Made by a program: the position numbers and the translations under genes. The notes under the pieces are model-generated. The model did not search any database. It was not told the origin of the DNA and saw only the letters and a program-made list of their open reading frames with translations. From Bacillus niameyensis (GTDB lineage: Bacteria > Bacillota > Bacilli > Bacillales > Bacillaceae_C), in the NCBI RefSeq assembly GCF_001375535.1, contig NZ_LN831197.1, positions 62,001-126,000 on the forward strand: DNA of 64,000 nt, given 5' to 3'. Shown here one piece after another: positions 36,763 to 45,427 of the stretch (within the stretch, counting starts at the first letter, position 1; every line of letters begins with the position of its first letter).

Positions 36763-37656
36763 ATGTCTGTATTAAAAACTACGAATCTAACAAAAAAGTT
36801 TGGTAAGTTTACCGCACTTGATGGTATTAACATTGAACTAATGAAGGGGGAAGTTTTTGGATTTATTGGTCCGAATGGCGCAGGAAAGTCGACGACCATT
36901 CGTGTTTTGCTTGGAATCTTAAAGGCAACTACTGGTGAAGCAAAAATTTTTGGGAAGGATGCATGGATAGATGCTGTTGAAATTCACAAAAGGATTGCTT
37001 ATGTGCCAGGAGATGTAAATTTATGGCCTAACTTAACAGGTGGAGAGGTTATAGATTTATTTGTCAAACTTCGTGGTGGAAATCATAAAAGTCGTAGAGA
37101 AGAACTAATTAAGAAATTCGACTTAGATACAAGTAAAAAGTGTAGGACTTACTCAAAAGGAAACAGACAAAAGGTTGCATTAGTTGCTGCTTTTTCGTCA
37201 GAGGCAGACCTTTATATATTAGATGAGCCTACTTCAGGACTGGATCCTTTAATGGAACAAGTATTCCAAGAGTGTGTTCTAGAAGCAAAAAACGCTGGGA
37301 AGACAGTTTTACTTTCAAGTCATATTCTATCGGAAGTAGAAAAATTATGTGACCGGGTTGGGATTATTCGGCAGGGAAAAATAATAGAAACAGGAAGCTT
37401 AAGCGAATTACGGCACTTAACTCGAACAAACTTGATAGTTAAAACAAAACGTCCGATAACAGCTCTACATGAATTTAGAGGTGTACATGAAGTGGTAGAG
37501 AATGATGCAGGCCTTTCCTTTCAGGTTGATTCAGAGGAATTAGACTTGATTATTAAGCACATAGGTCAATTCGGCATTCTCAAATTGGAGAGTAGCCCTC
37601 CTACATTAGAGGATTTGTTCATGCGCCATTATGAAAATAAAGGAGGTGTATCCTAA
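36763..37656 (+). CDS. ABC-2 exporter ATPase (drug/antibiotic export type)
   Basis: A 297-aa ATPase starting at ATG 36763 with GGGGGAG upstream. Walker A GPNGAGKST, signature YSKGNRQK (in place of LSGGQ, as is common in DrrA-type ATPases), Walker B LYILDEPTSGLDP and H-loop SSHILSE. It overlaps the permease start by one base (TAATG). With the divergent TetR gene this matches the layout of substrate-inducible antibiotic export loci. Confidence 0.92.
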   Translation: MSVLKTTNLTKKFGKFTALDGINIELMKGEVFGFIGPNGAGKSTTIRVLLGILKATTGEAKIFGKDAWIDAVEIHKRIAYVPGDVNLWPNLTGGEVIDLFVKLRGGNHKSRREELIKKFDLDTSKKCRTYSKGNRQKVALVAAFSSEADLYILDEPTSGLDPLMEQVFQECVLEAKNAGKTVLLSSHILSEVEKLCDRVGIIRQGKIIETGSLSELRHLTRTNLIVKTKRPITALHEFRGVHEVVENDAGLSFQVDSEELDLIIKHIGQFGILKLESSPPTLEDLFMRHYENKGGVS

Positions 37657-39257
37657 TGGTTCGCTCCATCTTTATAAATACAGGGTCTTTATCCAAATTG
37701 ATTGTAAGACGTGATCGTATTCGGATCGCTTTATGGATAATAGGCATTTCTTTTTTTACAATCATCGTTCCAGTTACCTTTGCGGATATGTATCCTGATC
37801 AACAGGAAAGAGATTTGATGGCAGAAACGATGAAAAATCCTGCAATGACAGCAATGGTGGGACATGGAGATTTGGATCAGTACACTATTGGTGCAATGAC
37901 CGCACACCAAATGTTATTACTAACAGCTGTTGTTGTTGGGTTAATGAATATTTTACTTGTAACTCGTCATACAAGAGCAGATGAAGAAGAAGGGCGTATT
38001 GAACTAATACGTTCACTTCCGACCGGACGCCTTTCTAATATAAATGCAACATTTGTTGTTCTAGTTTTAGTTAATGTCATCTTGGGGCTAATTACAGGTA
38101 TCGGGCTATATGTATTAGGTATTGAAAGTATGAATCTAGAGGGTTCTTTGCTTTATGGAACAGCTTTAAGTGTAACTGGAATTTTCTTTGCTAGTGTGAC
38201 AGGAGTATTTGCTCAGCTTTCAGAAAGTTCTCGTGGTGTGATTGGCTATTCAATCGCTTTTTTACTTATTGCTTATCTTGTTCGTGCAATTGGTGATGTA
38301 AGTAATGAAATAATGTCTTGGATTTCACCCTTAGGCTGGGTGACACAAACAGATGTTTATTCAAATAATAACTGGCTGCCAATGGTGTTCATGATCACAC
38401 TGTCTATTTTCCTGTTTATATTAGCCAATTATTTAAACGCCATACGAGATTTGGAAGCAGCATTTTTTTCGGCAAGACCAGGAAAGCAACAAGCCTCTGC
38501 ATATTTACAAAGTCCTGTTGGCTTGGCCTTTAGGCTGCAACGCACAGGAACGATCGCATGGGCAATCGGAATGCTTGTAATGGGGCTTTCTTACGGTTCT
38601 GTTTTTGGTGATTTAGAATCTTTCTTCGAAGGCAATGAGATGTTGGAACAAATGTTAGCCGTAAAAGAAGGATATACGCTCACCGAACAATTCATTCCAA
38701 TGTTAATGATGGTGATCGCTATTCTTTCAGCCATTCCTCCATTAATGTCTATTTTAAAGCTTACTGTGGAGGAGAGAAAAAATCGGATTGAACATATGTT
38801 AAGTAGAGTTGTTTCTAGATATAAGTTAATGGGGAGTTACTTAGTACTCTCTGTCCTGAATGGATTTATTATGATTTCACTTGCTGCGATCGGACTTTGG
38901 ACGGCAGGAACAGCTGTAATGGAGAATGGTTTTTCGTTCGGAACAATATATGGGGCAGCTCTAGTCTATTATCCAGCAACCCTCGTGATGATTGGGATCG
39001 CTGTGTTATTCATTGGATTTTATCCAAAATTAACGAATCTCATATGGATATATGTCTTTTATTCTTTCTTTGTTCTTTATTTAGGAGGGTTATTTCAATT
39101 CCCCGATTGGGTCGGAAAACTTACACCATTTGGTTATATTCCGCAACTTCCTATTGAAGAAATGAACTGGTTGTCAGTACTATCCCTAATTGCGATATCC
39201 ATATTCTTTATAATTATTGGATTTATAGGTTACAAAAGACGAGATATAGAAGGATAA
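37656..39257 (+). CDS. ABC-2 type permease, polyketide-antibiotic exporter family
   Basis: A 533-aa permease with about 12 membrane segments in two halves, twice the size of a usual ABC-2 subunit, as in the family annotated as exporter of polyketide antibiotics. It begins MVRSIFINTGSLSKLIVRRD and has the block RHTRADEEEGRIELIRSLP, typical of that family, after the second helix. It is coupled to the ATPase gene. Probable role: efflux of hydrophobic toxic compounds under TetR control; the natural ligand is unknown. Confidence 0.88.
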   Translation: MVRSIFINTGSLSKLIVRRDRIRIALWIIGISFFTIIVPVTFADMYPDQQERDLMAETMKNPAMTAMVGHGDLDQYTIGAMTAHQMLLLTAVVVGLMNILLVTRHTRADEEEGRIELIRSLPTGRLSNINATFVVLVLVNVILGLITGIGLYVLGIESMNLEGSLLYGTALSVTGIFFASVTGVFAQLSESSRGVIGYSIAFLLIAYLVRAIGDVSNEIMSWISPLGWVTQTDVYSNNNWLPMVFMITLSIFLFILANYLNAIRDLEAAFFSARPGKQQASAYLQSPVGLAFRLQRTGTIAWAIGMLVMGLSYGSVFGDLESFFEGNEMLEQMLAVKEGYTLTEQFIPMLMMVIAILSAIPPLMSILKLTVEERKNRIEHMLSRVVSRYKLMGSYLVLSVLNGFIMISLAAIGLWTAGTAVMENGFSFGTIYGAALVYYPATLVMIGIAVLFIGFYPKLTNLIWIYVFYSFFVLYLGGLFQFPDWVGKLTPFGYIPQLPIEEMNWLSVLSLIAISIFFIIIGFIGYKRRDIEG

Positions 39258-39407
39258 TTTAGGTTTTTGATCATTCCGTTACGCATAAAGTAAAGGGAAA
39301 ATTACAATGTGTGAAATCTACGCCCAATCTTACTTTAATGAATTCCCAATTAGGTGATTATCCCATATATTAAAGAGAAAATGGAAAAATTGTGGAGGTA
39401 ATCAAAA

Positions 39408-39857
39408 ATGTATTATTATCACCCTTATCATGATAGTAGGCAACTTTCAAATTTGCCAGGATATTTATTAAATCAATTATTGGGACCTGGGGGACAACCT
39501 GGTGGCCCTGGACAAGGAGGCTTTTTTCCAGGGCAGCCTAGCGGACCAGGACAAGGTGGATTCTTTCCGGGACAGAGTGGTGGCCAAGCGGGGCCGGGAC
39601 AATCTGCTGGAGCACCAATGACACCGCCGCCAAATTTTGTCCCTCAAAAAGCAGAGTTTCAAACATTTGCGATTGACTCTGGTGCAATTAGAAGGTGTTT
39701 ATTCAGGTTTACCTATATTTGGTTAAGAAGGGATTCATTCTGGTTTTATCCGACTTTCCTCGGAAGAAACTCTATTGCAGGTTTTCGATGGAATGGATTT
39801 AGGTGGGTTTATTTTGGTATTGACTTAAACAGAATTGAATCATTTCAGTGTTTCTAG
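39408..39857 (+). CDS. Glycine/proline-rich protein with aromatic C-terminal domain
   Basis: A 149-aa protein. Residues 1-25 are Tyr/His-rich (MYYYHPYHDSRQ). Residues 26-75 are collagen-like Gly-Pro-Gln text with two near-identical repeats of GPGQGGFFPGQ. The C-terminal 60 residues form an aromatic, arginine-rich domain (IRRCLFRFTYIWLRRDSFWF; FRWVYFGIDLNRIESFQCF) of a type common in Bacillus small hypothetical and coat-associated proteins. A GGAGG site precedes ATG 39408. A CATATATTA motif at 39364 resembles a SigK -10 box. A spore or surface role is plausible but not shown. Confidence 0.75.
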   Translation: MYYYHPYHDSRQLSNLPGYLLNQLLGPGGQPGGPGQGGFFPGQPSGPGQGGFFPGQSGGQAGPGQSAGAPMTPPPNFVPQKAEFQTFAIDSGAIRRCLFRFTYIWLRRDSFWFYPTFLGRNSIAGFRWNGFRWVYFGIDLNRIESFQCF

Positions 39858-39897
39858 TGTATTAAGATGATTGATGATGGGCTCACTATGTAATTTA

Positions 39898-40047
39898 TCC
39901 CGCATTAACTGGCTGTAAGACCCCCACTTCAAGAATTCGAGGAGAATCCAAGAATTGTAAGTGGGGATCAACAGCCAGTAAAAGCCCGATTGGTTCAACT
40001 AACAATCAGTGGGGGATGGAAAAAACCCCCACTGATTGAAGTTTCAC
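39898..40047. mobile_element. TTTA-flanked palindromic non-autonomous element, copy 3 (150 bp)
   Basis: Same ends and hairpins as copies 1 and 2, short form, flanked by TTTA at 39894-39897 and 40048-40051. It sits between the glycine-rich gene and the six-gene biosynthetic operon, about 125 bp upstream of the KAS III start, so it may lie in the promoter region of that operon. No gene is visibly broken here. Confidence 0.85.
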
Positions 40048-40174
40048 TTTATAGTGGGTCTCTTTAATTTTAAGGGCGATATAGGTACAATTACATATTT
40101 TGCTATATTACTATATTTTCTTATGCCTGTCCTTTGATATACTCAGAAAAAGCCTATGTGGAAGGGAATTTAAT

Positions 40175-41170
40175 ATGAAAAGAAAGTTAAAGATTGTTGG
40201 AGTTGGAACATATTTACCATCGAAAATAGTCACGTCTAGTGAGATTGATCAATTTCTTCAATTGAAACCAGGATGGACTTATAAAAAATCTGGCGTTCAA
40301 TCGCGTTTTTATGTAGATGGAGAAACAGCTTCTCAGATGGGGGCGAAAGCGGCAGTTAAGGCTATTCAAGATGCTAATCTTGACCTGACTGATATTGATT
40401 GTATCATTGCGGGAAGTGGGACAATGGAACAACCTATACCTTGTAATGCTGCCCTTATTCAGCGGGAACTAAATCTCGGTGAATCCGGCATCCCATGCTT
40501 TGATATAAATACAACTTGTTTAAGCTTTGTGCAGGCACTAGATGTAGCATCTTTATATATTGAAACAGGGGTATATGAGACGATTCTTATTGTTTCTTCG
40601 GAGATCGCCTCTGTAGGAATTAACTGGAAGGAAAAGGAGAGCAGTGTGCTATTTGGTGATGGAGCAGCAGCAGTAGTTGTACAGAAAACACCAGAAGGGG
40701 AAGACTCGGGAATTTACACGATTCGCATGGAAACTTATAGTGAGGGTGCTTCTTACACTGAGATTCGTGGTGGGGGTACTAAAAAACATCCAAGAGAGCA
40801 TCGTCTGGAAACAGAAGCTGACTTTTTATTTCATATGAATGGTCCAGCTGTTTTTCGCATGTCATCAAAACTTTTGCCAGACTTTGTTGAAAAAATATTT
40901 GCTGCGAGTAATCTAAAGATGGCTGATTTGCAGGCAGTCGTCCCTCATCAAGCAAGTGGAATGGCGATGCGTCTTATGAAGAAAAAACTCCAAATTCCGG
41001 ATCAAATTTTTATTGATGTAATAGAGAATTATGGGAATATGATTGCCGCGTCTATTCCGCTAGCACTTCATGAAGCAATTCGAGCAAAGCGCCTTACACG
41101 TGGCGGGAAAGTGATGTTACTCGGGACTTCTGCAGGATTATCCTTGGGAGGAATGGTCCTTGAATATTGA
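40175..41170 (+). CDS. KAS III-like thiolase-fold synthase (FabH/OleA type), first gene of a biosynthetic operon
   Basis: A 331-aa condensing enzyme from ATG 40175 (GAAGGGA upstream). The triad is intact: Cys115 in DINTTCLSF, His258 in VVPHQAS and Asn288 in ENYGNMIAAS; SSVLFGDGAAAVVV is the family glycine loop. It should condense an acyl thioester with malonyl-ACP (FabH), or two acyl-CoAs head to head (OleA). It differs from housekeeping FabH by its genetic setting: it is the first of six overlapping genes, none of which belongs to fatty acid elongation. No ACP gene is nearby. The product is unknown. Confidence 0.88.
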   Translation: MKRKLKIVGVGTYLPSKIVTSSEIDQFLQLKPGWTYKKSGVQSRFYVDGETASQMGAKAAVKAIQDANLDLTDIDCIIAGSGTMEQPIPCNAALIQRELNLGESGIPCFDINTTCLSFVQALDVASLYIETGVYETILIVSSEIASVGINWKEKESSVLFGDGAAAVVVQKTPEGEDSGIYTIRMETYSEGASYTEIRGGGTKKHPREHRLETEADFLFHMNGPAVFRMSSKLLPDFVEKIFAASNLKMADLQAVVPHQASGMAMRLMKKKLQIPDQIFIDVIENYGNMIAASIPLALHEAIRAKRLTRGGKVMLLGTSAGLSLGGMVLEY

Positions 41171-42308
41171 TCATCAGAAAAAAGTTTTATTAACGGGGGG
41201 AAGAGCTCCTGTCACCTTGGAGTTAGCTAGATTATTTGCCCATGCAGGTCAAGAGGTCTATGTAGCGGACAGTTTTTCTTCCCAATTGACTAAGGCTTCA
41301 AATGGTGTAAAAGAAGCTTTTACGGTTCATAGTCCTGTTCAACACTTTACTAGCTTTATAGCTGATTTACTCAAGATCGTCCAAGAAAGACAAATCGACC
41401 TCATACTCCCGACATGTGAAGAGGTTTTTTATGTGGCGAAAGGAAAGTCAGTATTAGAAAAATATTGTAACGTTTTTTGTCCTGATTTAACTTACCTTTT
41501 GAAGCTGCATCAAAAATACGAGTTTATCAAATTAGTGGCAGAAAAAGGGCTACTAGCTCCTAGATCGGTATTTATTACGAGTAAAGAAGAGTTACCTTCT
41601 GCATGGGAAAAAATAGGCGAAGAGGCGGTTCTTAAACCTGTTTTTTCCCGTTTTGGTTCACACATTACCTTTTTTGATAAAACTTCCATTCCAAAATTAA
41701 ATTTTCCTAATGGAGAATATGTAGTTCAAAAAAAGATTAGTGGACAGCCTATTTGTAGCTACAGTGTTTTGTTGGAAGGAGAAATTGTTGCCCATACGCA
41801 ATATAAAGTGGAATTTTCAGCTGGCAACAGTGCAGCAATTCATTTTCGTCATATAGAACATTCAAAAATAGAAAATTGGATTCGTACATTTTTTGATGGT
41901 GAAAAAGTAACAGGTCAATTTGCTTTTGACTTTATTGAGACGGAGAAAGGAGAAATCTTTCCTTTGGAATGCAACCCCCGTGCGACTAGTGGGGTACATT
42001 TGTTTGCTGGACGCGCACTACCATCTTCTTTTTTAGGTGAAAAAAGGGAATTGTTAAAGCCTTCCTTGCAAACAAATCGGATGATCGCTCTAGCGATGCT
42101 AATTTATGGTTGGCGTAATAAAGGATTGTGGAAATGGCTGAAGGCCATGCATCAATCAAAAGATGTTATTTGGTCTTGGCAAGATAAGAAGCCTTTTTTT
42201 TATCAATTTTATTCTTATATAGCGATGCTGAAGTTGAGCCGCACAATTCGTAAGTCACCATTAGAGGCAACTACTTTTGATATTGAATGGAATGGTGATG
42301 ACAAGTGA
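41160..42308 (+). CDS. ATP-grasp carboxylate-amine ligase-like enzyme
   Basis: A 382-aa ATP-grasp protein. The N-terminal Rossmann-like part reads KKVLLTGGRAPVTLELARLF, the central ATP-binding part has EEAVLKPVFSRFGSHITFF (Lys and P-x-x-x-x-x-S-x-G-loop) and ECNPRATSGVHLFAG holds the metal-binding Glu/Asn of the family. Such enzymes join a carboxylate to an amine or another nucleophile through an acyl phosphate. TTG 41160 overlaps the end of the KAS III-like gene by 11 bases, and its stop overlaps the next gene by 4, so translation is coupled. Confidence 0.85.
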   Translation: MNIDHQKKVLLTGGRAPVTLELARLFAHAGQEVYVADSFSSQLTKASNGVKEAFTVHSPVQHFTSFIADLLKIVQERQIDLILPTCEEVFYVAKGKSVLEKYCNVFCPDLTYLLKLHQKYEFIKLVAEKGLLAPRSVFITSKEELPSAWEKIGEEAVLKPVFSRFGSHITFFDKTSIPKLNFPNGEYVVQKKISGQPICSYSVLLEGEIVAHTQYKVEFSAGNSAAIHFRHIEHSKIENWIRTFFDGEKVTGQFAFDFIETEKGEIFPLECNPRATSGVHLFAGRALPSSFLGEKRELLKPSLQTNRMIALAMLIYGWRNKGLWKWLKAMHQSKDVIWSWQDKKPFFYQFYSYIAMLKLSRTIRKSPLEATTFDIEWNGDDK

Positions 42309-43303
42309 AGATGTTTGTTACTGGTGGAACTGGATTTTTAGGTAAGGCACTAGCGAGAAGGTTTCTGCAATTAGGGCATGATGTTACAGTGCTTGGTAGA
42401 AATAAAGAGATTGGCAGTAAACTTGAAAGGGAAGGCATCCGCTTTGTTGCAGGAGATTTAGAAGATGCCAAGTTAATGGAAGAACTAATTGAAAATCAAG
42501 ATTATGTATTTCATTGTGGTGCTCTCTCTTCTCCTTGGGGAAAGTTTCAACGGTTTTATCAGGCGAATGTAATTGGAACGAAAAATGTTATTGCTGGATG
42601 TGAGCGGCATCAAGTTCGAAGATTGATTCATGTATCAACACCAAGTTTGTATTTTTATCATAATAATCGCTTGGATGTAAAAGAAGGAGACAGCCTTCCA
42701 CAAAAGTTTATCAATCATTATGCGCATACAAAATATTTGGCGGAAATCGAAATTGATCGTGCCTTTTCCAGAGGGCTTCCTGTGATAACTATTCGACCAA
42801 GGGCCATCTTTGGTCCTGAAGATACAACTATTATCCCTCGCTTAATTGAGGTAAACAAGAAGCGGTTTATTCCGCTTGTCGATGGTGGCCGTGCAAGAAT
42901 AGATTTAACTTATGTGGAAAATGTTGTGGATGCACTTTTATTATGTATGGAATCACCTGAACATACAATTGGGAAAAAATATAATATTACGAACGGTGAA
43001 AATGTCGTTTTTCGTGATGTACTGCAACAGTTATTTACTTATATGGACGCCCCGATGAAAACGAAAGAAATCTCTTTTAAGAAAGCGATGAAATTAGCTG
43101 GGCTTTTCGAATGGGTATCTACTTATCTTTTACTTGGAAAAGAACCATTATTAACGAAATATACAGTTAGTGTTCTAGGTAATAGTCAAACATTGGATAT
43201 TGAGGCAGCAAAATGTGATTTGGGCTACACCCCCAAAGTAGGTATAGAAGAAGGGATAGCTACATTTGTTGAATGGTGGAAGAAAAATGATGAAGAAAAC
43301 TGA
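42305..43303 (+). CDS. NAD(P)-dependent short-chain (extended SDR) dehydrogenase, 3-beta-HSD/OleD-like
   Basis: A 332-aa extended SDR. The Rossmann loop is MFVTGGTGFLGKAL; the catalytic tyrosine and lysine are in NHYAHTKYLAEIE (YxxxK); the nucleotide-adjacent region is RPRAIFGPED. The family includes 3-beta-hydroxysteroid dehydrogenases and the beta-ketoacid reductase OleD. GTG 42305 overlaps the preceding stop. In this operon it would reduce or epimerise the product of the KAS III-like enzyme. Confidence 0.87.
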   Translation: MKMFVTGGTGFLGKALARRFLQLGHDVTVLGRNKEIGSKLEREGIRFVAGDLEDAKLMEELIENQDYVFHCGALSSPWGKFQRFYQANVIGTKNVIAGCERHQVRRLIHVSTPSLYFYHNNRLDVKEGDSLPQKFINHYAHTKYLAEIEIDRAFSRGLPVITIRPRAIFGPEDTTIIPRLIEVNKKRFIPLVDGGRARIDLTYVENVVDALLLCMESPEHTIGKKYNITNGENVVFRDVLQQLFTYMDAPMKTKEISFKKAMKLAGLFEWVSTYLLLGKEPLLTKYTVSVLGNSQTLDIEAAKCDLGYTPKVGIEEGIATFVEWWKKNDEEN

Positions 43304-44129
43304 TCTATCTCTAACTCTTTTTCAAACAGGTTATTGTGTACATCCGGAAAAAGTGACTGTTAAAGATGGCAGTTGGAAAAAGGTGAAATTTCCAGCTCTT
43401 GTTGGTTTAATTGAACACCCTGAAAAAGGTTATATATTATTTGATACTGGATATGCTGAACATTTCTTTGCTGCGAGCAGGAAGTTTCCTTATTCAATTT
43501 ACCCAAAAGTGACTCCAGTTTATTTTGAAGATGAACAAAGTATTAAAAATCAACTTAGTGCAAAAGGAATTTATCCAGAGGATATTAGTTACATAATTAT
43601 TTCACATTTTCACGGAGATCATATTGGGGGATTGCTAGATTTCCCTAAATCAACATATATATGTTTCAAACGGGCCTATCAATTTATTAAAGATAAAAAA
43701 GGCTTTTCTGCAATCAAAAATGGCTATTTACCTGATTTGCTGCCTAAAGATTTTCTGGAGCGTGTTATTTTTTTAGAGGAGGGGGATGGTTCACAGTTAT
43801 CAGATGATTTTTCACCCTTTACAGAGGGATGGGATATTTTTCAGGACGGTTCGTTATTCGCCGTTGATTTAACAGGTCATGCAATTGGTCAAATGGGAAT
43901 TTTTCTACACGATTCTAAAATGGATTGCGTCTTCTTATGTGCAGATGCGTGTTGGCAAAGTAGAGCCTATAGGGAGAAGGTTTTTCCAAATCCGTTAGCT
44001 TATTTAATTATGCCAGATGTTAGATCCTATCAAGAAAACCTTATACGGCTTCATCAATTGCATGAACATCACCCGAAGTGGAAGATTCTTCCGACCCATT
44101 GTCAAGAGATTTGGAGGAATGATCAATGA
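43287..44129 (+). CDS. Metallo-beta-lactamase-fold hydrolase
   Basis: A 280-aa MBL-fold enzyme. The signature SHFHGDHIGG (HxHxDH) gives four metal ligands; further ligands are His in DLTGHAIGQ, Asp in LCADACWQ and His in LPTHCQEIW. It is related to N-acyl-homoserine-lactonase/glyoxalase II-type hydrolases, which act on lactones, esters and thioesters. The start is ATG 43287 or 43290 (adjacent Met codons, MMKK) inside the end of the SDR gene. In the operon it may release or open a thioester or lactone intermediate. Confidence 0.87.
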   Translation: MMKKTDLSLTLFQTGYCVHPEKVTVKDGSWKKVKFPALVGLIEHPEKGYILFDTGYAEHFFAASRKFPYSIYPKVTPVYFEDEQSIKNQLSAKGIYPEDISYIIISHFHGDHIGGLLDFPKSTYICFKRAYQFIKDKKGFSAIKNGYLPDLLPKDFLERVIFLEEGDGSQLSDDFSPFTEGWDIFQDGSLFAVDLTGHAIGQMGIFLHDSKMDCVFLCADACWQSRAYREKVFPNPLAYLIMPDVRSYQENLIRLHQLHEHHPKWKILPTHCQEIWRNDQ

Positions 44130-45427
44130 GTGTGCTCTCGATTGTAAAAGAATATATAATCCAAAAGCATTTTCGCCACTTTAAAACAAGGGAGCAGTTA
44201 AAAAAGTATCAAGAAAAAATGATGAAAAAACATCTACAATTCGTTCTACAGCATTCCGTTTTTTACCGTGATTATTATGGAACGGATAATGTTGCTGAAA
44301 TAGCAGATTGGCGGAAACTTCCGACAATCGATAAGACTTTAATGATGGACCAATTTAGTCAATTAAATACTGTTGGACTGGATAAGGATCAGGCTTTCTC
44401 TGTTGCAATGAAGGCCGAAGAAAAACGAGATTTTTCTCCAACTATTAAAGGAATAACGATTGGATTATCTTCTGGAACATCAGGTAATCGTGGATTATTT
44501 ATCGTATCTCCAGAAGAAAGAGAACGGTGGGCAGGGGTCATCTTAGCAAAGTTATTACCTGGAAGTATTTTGGAAAAACAGCGGATTGCCTTCTTTCTGC
44601 GTGCTAATAGTAATTTGTACACGACAACTCAGTCTAAACGAATCGAGTTTACCTTTTATGATTTATTGGATTCATTTCACGACCATGTTCTGCGATTGAA
44701 TGATTTTCAACCGTCCATTTTAGTTGCTCCACCTTCTGTACTTCGTTTTTTAGCAAAAGCTTCCTTAGAAGGCAGACTAAAATGTTCACCCCAAAAAATC
44801 ATATCAGTTGCCGAGGTTCTAGATCCTCTCGATGAGAAATTTATTGGAGAGGTCTTTAAACAAAAAGTTCATCAAGTTTATCAATGTACGGAAGGATTTT
44901 TAGGTTGTACATGTGAACATGGTACAATCCATCTTAATGAAGATCTGCTTATTGTTGAGCGGGAGTACATAGGTGATAGGCAATTTATGCCAATAATTAG
45001 TGATTTTTCCCGAAAAAGTCAACCAATTATCCGTTATCGGTTAAATGATATTTTAACTGAAAAACAAGAACCTTGCCCATGCGGTTCTCCAGCCCTTGCC
45101 CTTGAAAAGATCGAAGGACGAAGCGATGATATTTTTTATTTTTATAAGGGAGAAGAGAAAATTCCATTATTCCCAGATTTCATTCGCCGTGCGGTTATTA
45201 CTGCTTCAGAGGAAATAGAGGAATATCGGGTAATTCAAAGTGCTATCGACGTTATTGAATTACAAATTAAATGGAAAGAGAAAAAGGAAGAAGAAAGATT
45301 AAGAGATTCTTTCAAGGATGTTTTTCAAAAATTTGGAGTAAAAGTTCCCTACATCGAATTTAAAGATTATGATTTTCGACCTGGAGTTCAAAAACTTAGA
45401 AGGGTAGAAAGAAGGTTCAGATGTTGA
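44126..45427 (+). CDS. CoF-synthetase/PaaK-like adenylate-forming enzyme (F390 synthetase-related)
   Basis: A 433-aa ANL-superfamily enzyme of the PaaK/CapK/F390-synthetase branch. ATP-binding motif TIGLSSGTSGNRGL; cysteine clusters QCTEGFLGCTCEHGT and PCPCGSPAL, typical for the zinc-binding PaaK-like group; hinge motif GRSDDIFYF. It should activate a carboxylate as the acyl-adenylate, with transfer to CoA or another acceptor. It overlaps both neighbours by 4-7 bases. Together with the ATP-grasp enzyme it gives this operon two separate carboxylate-activating steps. Confidence 0.85.
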   Translation: MSVLSIVKEYIIQKHFRHFKTREQLKKYQEKMMKKHLQFVLQHSVFYRDYYGTDNVAEIADWRKLPTIDKTLMMDQFSQLNTVGLDKDQAFSVAMKAEEKRDFSPTIKGITIGLSSGTSGNRGLFIVSPEERERWAGVILAKLLPGSILEKQRIAFFLRANSNLYTTTQSKRIEFTFYDLLDSFHDHVLRLNDFQPSILVAPPSVLRFLAKASLEGRLKCSPQKIISVAEVLDPLDEKFIGEVFKQKVHQVYQCTEGFLGCTCEHGTIHLNEDLLIVEREYIGDRQFMPIISDFSRKSQPIIRYRLNDILTEKQEPCPCGSPALALEKIEGRSDDIFYFYKGEEKIPLFPDFIRRAVITASEEIEEYRVIQSAIDVIELQIKWKEKKEEERLRDSFKDVFQKFGVKVPYIEFKDYDFRPGVQKLRRVERRFRC

